Source of the DNA: Isoetes taiwanensis
Lineage: Eukaryota > Streptophyta > Lycopodiopsida > Isoetales > Isoetaceae
DNA length: 64,000 nucleotides
Reading direction: 5' to 3'
NCBI GenBank assembly: GCA_021234155.1
Contig: JAJEKV010000031.1
Location: forward strand, 16,061,029 to 16,125,028
In this document: positions 57,401 to 64,000 of the stretch, piece by piece
Numbering within the stretch: position 1 is the first letter of the stretch
How the letters are laid out: each line of letters starts with the position of its first letter
Program-made: the position numbers and the translations under genes
The notes under the pieces: generated by a model
The model's input: the letters and a program-made list of their open reading frames with translations, nothing else
Database searches by the model: none
What the model was told of the DNA's origin: nothing

Positions 57401-60340
57401 GTTGCTTCATGCCTTCCAACAAGCGGCATCTCTTTCTTTGATCTGTTATAATCGAGAGAGAGGAAATAACAAAGGGAAATATGCATGCAAGTCATATAGC
57501 TTACATTATTATGATTACAAATACTATTAAAGCTATTAGGCTCCCCCTTGGTGTCTCCCCTCGAGGTGCACACGCATCCATGGCGTTGTTGTCGATGTTC
57601 CTCCTAGTCTTATTTGGTGTTGAAGATCTATATCCTCCTATTTATATGTCAGCTCGTGCTCGATTGGTAGACTCTTTGATATTTTTGAGCTCTCCAATGT
57701 CAAATTGGTTATGCACAACTTGCTTCGCTTCACATGCTAACTAAGGATGTGATGGTCATTGATGCTTTGTTCTACTTCTTAATCTTGTTCTTGGGCAATA
57801 ATTGCTTCCCCTTCACAATGTTCAAGATCTTTGGAGGCCTCTTGAAGTTGTGCACAATCCCTTTGGCTAGACTCGTAATTAAGGAGTTGTTCTCTTCATC
57901 GGTTGCCTTTCGAATTGTCGATCCTTGGGTTCACGGGTTGCATGCGAAGTTGTCGTAGCTTTGTGAGGTTCTAGCCGATTCGGATTCGATTCTTTGGCTC
58001 GGTTCTCCTATTCGCTCTCCATCGAGCTTCTCATCATACCCGCTTTTGATCTCCTCAATGTGATGGCTTAGACGTTATCGATCTTCTTTGCTATGCTACC
58101 TTCTAGTTGCACTTGATCACGCCCACGTTTTGACCTCATGTTGCATCTAAGGAGCTCGTGGAAGTACTAGCACTCCTTCGCCTCTCGGTTTTATGGCCAT
58201 TGTCCTCAATACATGTGCATCTTCCCCGGGCGAGTAAAGCCTCATGACTCTTTCTCCATGATTGGTTTGTTGTCGGGATGATGTACTCTTATATCTCATG
58301 TAGATTGACCCTTGAGTTGAAGTACTTTCTGCCCTAGACCTGCTCGTGGTCCTTGAATAGCCCGGCTAATGTCTTGAACTCTCTTTTGTCAAGGTGCTTT
58401 GGTTGTCGCCCCTTGTCGTTAAGGTGTCGAATGCTTCTATCTTGGGCGCTGAGGTCCCCGTGGTTGGAGATAAGTTGGGCTTCTTTGTCTTCTAATTGTT
58501 GGTGTGAGTACTTGACTAAGCCATCACCTAGTTGTTGAATGAGCATAGACATAACCCATTGTTGTGGTGCCTTTCTTAAGTGTATCTCCATCCGTGTGCA
58601 TGTTACAAACATCACCATACAAGGTAGAATTATGGTCGCCGGTTGCCTCCTTTGTTGGTTCGTTGATGTCGAAGTTGTCCCAAGGAATTCCTCGACGCCT
58701 ATTGGCTTGAGGTCGCTTGTCGAAGTTTTTCAAGATGTGTGTTCGCTCCTCCTTCTGTTGAGGACACTCGTGTCGTTAGTGTTGCCGCCGCTACAAGAGG
58801 TAGAGTTGCATCCCAAGATGTCGCCGCGGCAAAACCTAGATGGTGCGGCGCTTAGAGATCTTTGACATGACCGGCGCTATCTCTCATCTTGACATTGTGG
58901 CCGATTTAACGATCTTCTACTTGAGGCCGCCAAGTGTCCGAGTTGAAGCTTGGCTTGAGCTCGGGTCGCCTCTCTCTCCTATATTTGCTCTTCCATTTGA
59001 GCACTTGCTCTTGGCTATACATGTGGTTCTTTACTTCATCCTTTGGCAAAATAAGTTTATGAAGTTTCTTGATGCAAACACTAAACCCTAAAACATGATC
59101 CTAATTTTGTACTATGTGTTAGCTCCGATATTTATGATAGACATATATATATAATTATACTAGGATTTTAATTCATCCACTTTTCTAATTTATAGAAGAG
59201 CATATGCTTAATTGTGTATACTTCTTTTAGGATTTTCCCTCCTCCAATCACGCTTGATTCTTCTGCTTTGTCGTGATCTTCCTTTGTTCTACTTGACTCA
59301 GGGGTTCTTTGAGGTGTTGCGATCAGAGTTGACCTTCGTGTGTGATTTGAGGTCGTTATCCCAAGTCGCGCAGAACGTTCCTCCTTAATGTGTTTACCTG
59401 TCATGTGGAGTGTCGTTTGGAGATGCGTAGCATTGATCGCTTGAGTACGATCACTTGGTTGTTGCAGTCGGGCATTGTTGCATGTCTTTGAATCTTCATT
59501 GTGAGATGCTTCTCCTATGCCCGGAATTGTTGTCATCTCCACGCACATGCCATCACTCTTTTGAGTTGCGCTTGAGTGGGTCGTAGTTGTTGGCTAGGGT
59601 CGGCTCCTTCGCCATTTGTCGCTCGCCTCCCCGGCTCCCTCTCTCGGGTTCTCATTGCAGCCCTATGTCTTCCGGGTTATTCGGGCCCACCTAATGCTAT
59701 CATCTCCCCTGTAGTTTTAACATGAACTTAGAGATGTTACATTGATTGCGCTCTATCCCGTTCGGTGTCGTGCTTTACGCAGGTTTGGGGTAACCGTTGT
59801 TTTCCTCCATTTCCATCCAAAGGTCGGGATTGCGCGGAACTCCTCTGTGGTAACTTCTGTGTGCCATCATCCGCCGGGATGCCGGTGTAGGCTTTTATGT
59901 CCGCCGATGCACCGCCGAGCACGCCTGAGCCTCCTTTATGCTGATGTGAAATTCCTGCGTTTCGGTCGATGAAGTCATCGAGGTCCGCTTGTTGGACGTA
60001 AGAGATGTAGGAGCTCGTTTATCCCCAGAGCCCCCCGCCCCTCGACCTCCGGGAGGAGGGGGTTCTTGATGTCGCGGTGCCTCAGTGCACGGTTCCTTGA
60101 TGATTACCGGGTTAAGCTTGTGATGCCTAGCCCAAGTGGTGGAGTTGTCCGCTGGTTCTCAGCCCCTCTTCAAAGCTTTGAAGTTCCTCCTCCGCTCTTT
60201 GCGCTTCTTGTGCCGGTCGACGCCACTGATGTCCTTCTCTGCCTCGACCCACATCCTTCATCTTCCTCCCCGCTTTGCCTCCTCAGACTTTCGAGATGCA
60301 CCGCTTCTTCTTCACTGGCCGCCATGGCCATAGGCTCGAG
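57401..60340. other. decayed 5' interior of element 2
   Basis: On the minus strand, frames at 58334-58618 (glutamine/lysine-rich, coiled-coil-like), 59168-59548 and 60340-60190 (starting MAMAASEEEAVHLESLRRQS, acidic then basic) are long for such decayed DNA. They could be the remains of an ORF before gag, as in element 1. No domain is recognised. Confidence 0.35.
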
Positions 60341-60880
60341 CTCTAAGGGTTGGGTGTGATGGCTCTCCTATCTGGGTTTGGGCTCTATGGAATAGAAAAA
60401 TTGCTACCTTACGACATATAATTGGGCAAGTGGCTGGTCAGATATTGTTCTAGGTATTTGTCTATCTTAAGGTTTGTCCTAAAGTATCCTATGCAAGGGG
60501 AAGTTCTACTAGAGAAGGACCTATCTTTGCATGGAACTCAGCCCATAATGTCCTGGTAAAATAGGGAATAGCATTGATGGTTGCCATGATGCTAGAGCTG
60601 CCTGGGGATATCAAACGGATGAAGGAGCCTGGGAGGCTGAAAAAATCGGCTTGGAGCGAGGAGCAAAGGTGTAGGATGCAAATGAGGGTTGTGGTCTACT
60701 TATAGGCAAAACCCTAATTTTAGAAAAAAATTTTGGATAAAGGAAAATCTAGGATTCTAAGGTATTGCTAAGCACAAGACAAGCTAATCAAGCTAAAGAG
60801 TACATTCTAAGGATCCTATTGCAACAAATTCTATCTAATTTGGGGAAGGTGTGGACAAATTGGGGCAATTTTGGTGTGAC

Positions 60881-60950
60881 CACTCACACAGTGCGCGAGA
60901 GGCAGCTAGGAATATGATCCTAAGTGGCCTGGATGCACTCTGTGAGGGGT
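60881..60950. repeat. leader hairpin unit 1 (type A)
   Basis: The outer arms CTCACACAGTGCGC and GCACTCTGTGAG are inverted copies. The inner arms CTAGGA / TCCTAAG enclose ATATGA. Confidence 0.8.
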
Positions 60951-61089
60951 GGGGCTCTGTTTGGATCGAGGATGATGCCAAACATGCAAACTAAGGGTGA
61001 AATCCTCGCATATCTCGCCGAGATAGGGTCCGGATTGAGCCCCTTACTGCTTCATTTGGATAAGTTTTGGCCCGTGATTTGGGTCGACC

Positions 61090-61156
61090 ACTCACACAGT
61101 GCGCCAGGGTCGAATCGGTTTGCAAACCGAATTGGTCTGGGCGCACTCTGCGAGGG
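61090..61156. repeat. leader hairpin unit 2 (type B)
   Basis: The outer arms CTCACACAGTGCGC and GCGCACTCTGCGAG pair. The inner sequence GGTCGAATCGGTTTGC is mirrored by GCAAACCGAATTGGTC, so the whole unit folds. Confidence 0.85.
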
Positions 61157-61293
61157 GTGGGGCTCCATTTGAGTTAGGGTTGGGCAATTTCTATAAACTA
61201 GGGTTCAAATCCTACTAATTATGGTGAGGTGAGTCGAATGGTGTGCTTACTTTTCGCATTTGGACAAGTTTTGGCATAGATCAAGAGTCGACC

Positions 61294-61361
61294 ACTCACA
61301 CAAGGCGCGAGAGGCGCTTAGGAATATAATCCTAAGTGGCCTCGGGCGCACTCGGGAGGGG
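61294..61361. repeat. leader hairpin unit 3 (type A)
   Basis: The arms CTCACACAAGGCGC and GGGCGCACTCGGGAG pair less well. The inner GAGGCGCTTAGGA and TCCTAAGTGGCCTC pair around ATATAA. Confidence 0.8.
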
Positions 61362-61478
61362 TGGGGCCAAAAACACCGAAGTTTTGCTCCAACTTTGTTA
61401 ATTCCAACCAGTAACTTAGTAACACATTCTACTTACACCGATTTAACACATTAACATGATCAAAACATAAATTTATAT

Positions 61479-61742
61479 TTACAATAAACTAGCAATCTTC
61501 TTTTTCCGAGAGCTCGTGGATGTTGCACCCGAAGTTCTTGATAGTCGGAAAGAAGGTTCTTCATGCAGATGATTAACGATGTCTTCCATTCGATGAAGAT
61601 TGTTGATAGGTCGGTTGTGCCCCAGCATCGCCGGGCTTCGTTTGTAGAGGTATTTGCCATAGTGCTTCCTCTCTTGGGTCGCCTGGGTCTTCAATGTCTT
61701 CAAAAGTCGTGCTCCTTGCCCTTCCGTGGCTCTAGCCTTGTA
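61479..61742 (-). CDS. unassigned minus-strand frame in the leader of element 2
   Basis: About 75-85 codons ending at 61479, rich in basic residues (QATQERKHYGKYLYKRSPAM and later SRKKKIASLL). An AAG/GCTAGAGCC junction at 61742 could be a splice acceptor. No family is recognised. It lies between hairpin units 3 and 4. Confidence 0.25.
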   Translation of the reverse strand, partial: YKARATEGQGARLLKTLKTQATQERKHYGKYLYKRSPAMLGHNRPINNLHRMEDIVNHLHEEPSFRLSRTSGATSTSSRKKKIASLL

Positions 61743-61964
61743 CCTTAAAAAAAAAGCTATTGCTTCTATTTCTAAATAAACCGTAGTTTGGGAGACAATT
61801 TAGGGGTTTGACCTATTTTGGTCATTTTGAGGAGGATTATAATATTTTTAGCCTAATTTGAGGTCATAAATGGATTCTAGACTCTTTAATGGTCCTAACG
61901 CAACAAATTTCAAAGCGATTTGGAGCTGTATAACTCTGGGTTACGAAGGTTCAAAGTTTTGACC

Positions 61965-62032
61965 ACTCACACAAAGGCGCCGTGGTCGAATTGGTTTGCA
62001 AACCAAATTGGTCTGGCGCACTCTCGTGAGGG
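61965..62032. repeat. leader hairpin unit 4 (type B)
   Basis: The inner TTGGTTTGCAAACCAA is a perfect palindrome, extended by GGTCGAA / AATTGGTC. The outer arms are CTCACACAAAGGCGCC / GGCGCACTCTCGTGAG. Confidence 0.85.
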
Positions 62033-62177
62033 GTCACCCTTTTGGGGTCCAATTTTCAATTTACAAGGGGTTTCTTAGTGTTATAATATGCAAAACTAGC
62101 TAGAATCAAGGAGATAGGCTGAACGCACCATTAGTTTAGCTAAATTATATATCTAACTAGGTCAACATGGGTTCATC

Positions 62178-62250
62178 TGATCACACAAGGCGCCAGTGGT
62201 CGAATCGGGTTTGCAAAACCAAATTGGTCTGGGCGCACTCTGTGAGGGGT
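62178..62250. repeat. leader hairpin unit 5 (type B)
   Basis: The inner CGGGTTTGC/AAAACCAAATTGG and outer TCACACAAGGCGCC / GGGCGCACTCTGTGA arms pair with a few mismatches. Confidence 0.8.
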
Positions 62251-62450
62251 CACCTCTTTTTGGCCATTTTAGGTTGGGTTTTTGCTAAAACTTATCACTA
62301 CTCTTAGCATTAACCTATTGCTGCACTACAATTGGAAAATTTTTTTCCCAATTTTCGAGGTTCTTGCTTGGGAGGTTGTTCCCAAGACTGGAAGTCTACT
62401 GTTAGTCCTAAAGAAAATGGTCGCTGCTCGATCCTGGTCTACCAAGATCA

Positions 62451-62462
62451 TGCTCGATACCA
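62451..62462 (-). other. primer-binding site of element 2 (initiator Met tRNA type)
   Basis: Minus-strand TGGTATCGAGCA lies three bases inside the 5' LTR. It equals the usual plant TGGTATCAGAGC with the A of CAG missing. Confidence 0.75.
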
Positions 62463-62465
62463 CCG

Positions 62466-64000
62466 TGGACGCCCCCTACTCCTTATACGATGCCCACATC
62501 GCATTCGGCGAGGAGCATTCCCCCCGCAGCTACGGCGAGGGGCCATCCACTGACTCCACTCCCATCGGGATGAGCCGACAAGGGAAGAATGGATGTGTCA
62601 TTCACCCGCCTTCCATCGGGTCGACCTATCATGGAAGCGTGAATAAACAAACGCGGAGCACAACTAACAAGAACAAATACAAGTACCTCGAGAGGTGAAT
62701 GCAATACAACATCACAGAGAGATAGCAATACCATAGAAATAACATCATCACATAACATAAATAACAAGAGGGGAGATCCTACCCGGGGCTCGGACTCGTG
62801 GGGATGACCGACGGCTAGGGTCTCCGAGTTCATTGCAGGATAGAATTCATGGCAATGGATTTGGTCGGCATAGAACATGGCTTAGGGTAGTCCACTCCAT
62901 CGCCCCTCCCGTGCACACTTTGCGAGTAGGCTGAAAAGTGTTGGGACTTGACCGTAGCCCGCCCGATCTCCCCCATCCCGATGAGGCAGAAGAGAGTTGC
63001 CTCTCCTCCGCAGGCATCCATGCTCATCACAAAGTGGCTAGAGGGCCACCGCCCGTATTCGACTTGAACTCACTTTGGAAGGTCATATCCACCACCCCAA
63101 TTAGTGTCGAGCTCATGCCTTGCCCACACGCGCAGTGACAAGCCATTAAGCCTAGCTGCGCAGAGACCCCGATAGGCCTTACTACCAGAGGGGTCAGTCC
63201 GTGATGAGACAAGTTCCTCCTTATCAACCGGCCTAGCCCCTTCACCCACAACCAGGCGGGCTCCTGTGCACGGGCCGCATATAATTGGGAACTAGTGGTG
63301 CTACCTAGGATCATCTGCTACACAGCTTTAGGTCTCTACCCCCCTTCCCAATACATGGAGATCACAGAGTGAAATACATACAACATCACAGAACTGAAAT
63401 AGAGAATATCATCTAATCTATCTACCTAAACAACAGAGTTAGGTTCCTTAGTTAGGGCTTATGATCTCGGGATCTATAAGGCCTCTAGAGTTGATCTAAC
63501 ATACTAAACCAGCCTATTGCCTTGCCCAAAGACGGCTTTGCACAACAGAACAACTAGATACCGCTCCTTGACCCGCCTCCCGACCCCGGAAGGCATCCAT
63601 GCTCCCCGATCTTGCTGAAGATGGCTACTAATCGATAATCACAGTAACCGCTTTTCTGAGCTCAAGAATGCGGATTGAAGTCCATACTTGGCCGAAATGG
63701 CTCAAGAGAACCCTGAACTCGAGAGAGGAAAGGAGCTCTAGGAAAAACCCTAAAATGCAAAGAGAAGAAAGGTTTAGGGTTTTAGGGGAAAGCCCTTTTA
63801 TAGAAACCCTTAGGGTTAGGTTAGATATTGGCCAAATGGGATTTAGCCATTTGGCAATGGGGTCCATGGGGTTATTAATTGTGTATGTTTATTTAACATG
63901 CACAACATTCAATGTTGCCCCCTAGGTGCAACCCTTGCCCCCTAGGTGCAACCCTATACGTCTCGCAAGTACATGTCATCTGTGACATGTACGTGTGACG
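62466..64000 (-). repeat. 5' LTR of element 2, truncated by the window end
   Basis: Pairs with 52246-53822 of the 3' LTR. About 45 further bases are expected outside the window. Confidence 0.92.

Larger units (their letters stand above)
52246..64000 (-). mobile_element. second chromovirus-type LTR retrotransposon (element 2), truncated by the window end
   Basis: The left (3') LTR is 52246-53866 and the right (5') LTR starts at about 62466 and runs off the window. Orientation is minus, shown by the polypurine tract beside the left LTR, the PBS beside the right LTR and a minus-strand chromodomain relic. The interior of about 8.6 kb is far more decayed than element 1; no RT or integrase core could be read. 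LTR and PPT sequences are related to those of element 1. The 5 bases before the left LTR are ATCAA (52241-52245); the matching target duplication lies outside the window. Confidence 0.88.

Overview
This window looks like nuclear DNA of a non-seed vascular plant. A fern is my best guess and a lycophyte is possible; this is an inference. It rests on an intronless PLS-class PPR gene with a DYW-type tail, two clearly plant multi-exon genes, and a very high load of decayed Ty3/gypsy chromoviruses, LINE tails and DNA-transposon remnants. No bacterial, organellar or CRISPR features were seen.

Three host genes look intact. (1) 369-3017 (+) is an 882-residue PPR protein with an E/DYW-type cytidine-deaminase-like tail, so an organellar RNA-editing factor is expected. 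(2) 4370-8113 (-) is a ten-exon phosphoglycerate-mutase-like gene of the histidine phosphatase superfamily. I rebuilt it exon by exon; all phases close and give 284 residues. (3) 33615-36189 (+) is an eight-exon gene for a PRT1-like E3 ubiquitin ligase (RING, RING, ZZ) of 441 residues. Long-ORF listings miss both spliced genes. A respiratory-burst-oxidase (RBOH) pseudogene lies at about 43.2-44.0 kb (-).

From 8.1 to 33 kb the window is mostly mobile DNA. There is a decayed DUF4939-type gag (9.8-10.5 kb), a hAT-type zinc-finger ORF (11.0-11.4 kb) and a MITE-like hairpin (14.24-14.55 kb). A segmental duplication follows: copy A at 12.17-13.53 kb and copy B at 15.3-18.39 plus 31.52-31.74 kb. Copy B is interrupted by a 1.7-kb hAT-like element (16084-17824, 8-bp target duplication) and by a 13.1-kb LTR retrotransposon (18394-31520, CATAT target duplication). 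Copy A preserves the empty site of the LTR element. That element, called element 1 here, runs on the minus strand: 5' LTR, accessory ORFs, gag, pol with a chromodomain integrase, PPT, 3' LTR. Its roughly 5-kb 5' region is unusual. It holds a histone-H3-like coding region (27813-28354) and two further unidentified ORF blocks, one of about 466 codons with a duplicated internal motif.

From 37 to 51 kb there are LINE 3' ends sharing a hairpin whose stems covary, and several very large (GTGC)n arrays that begin at LINE-like tails. One array is split by a TIR-bearing DNA element. From 52246 to the window end is a second, related but heavily decayed chromovirus (element 2). Its 5' LTR is cut by the window end, and its leader holds five roughly 70-bp hairpin units with two alternative inner stems.

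Paired repeat copies differ in short bursts, many at CAG/CTG or CG sites, while the AT-rich sequence between them is nearly identical. This suggests consensus errors at methylated cytosines, so some frameshifts in the mobile elements may not be real.
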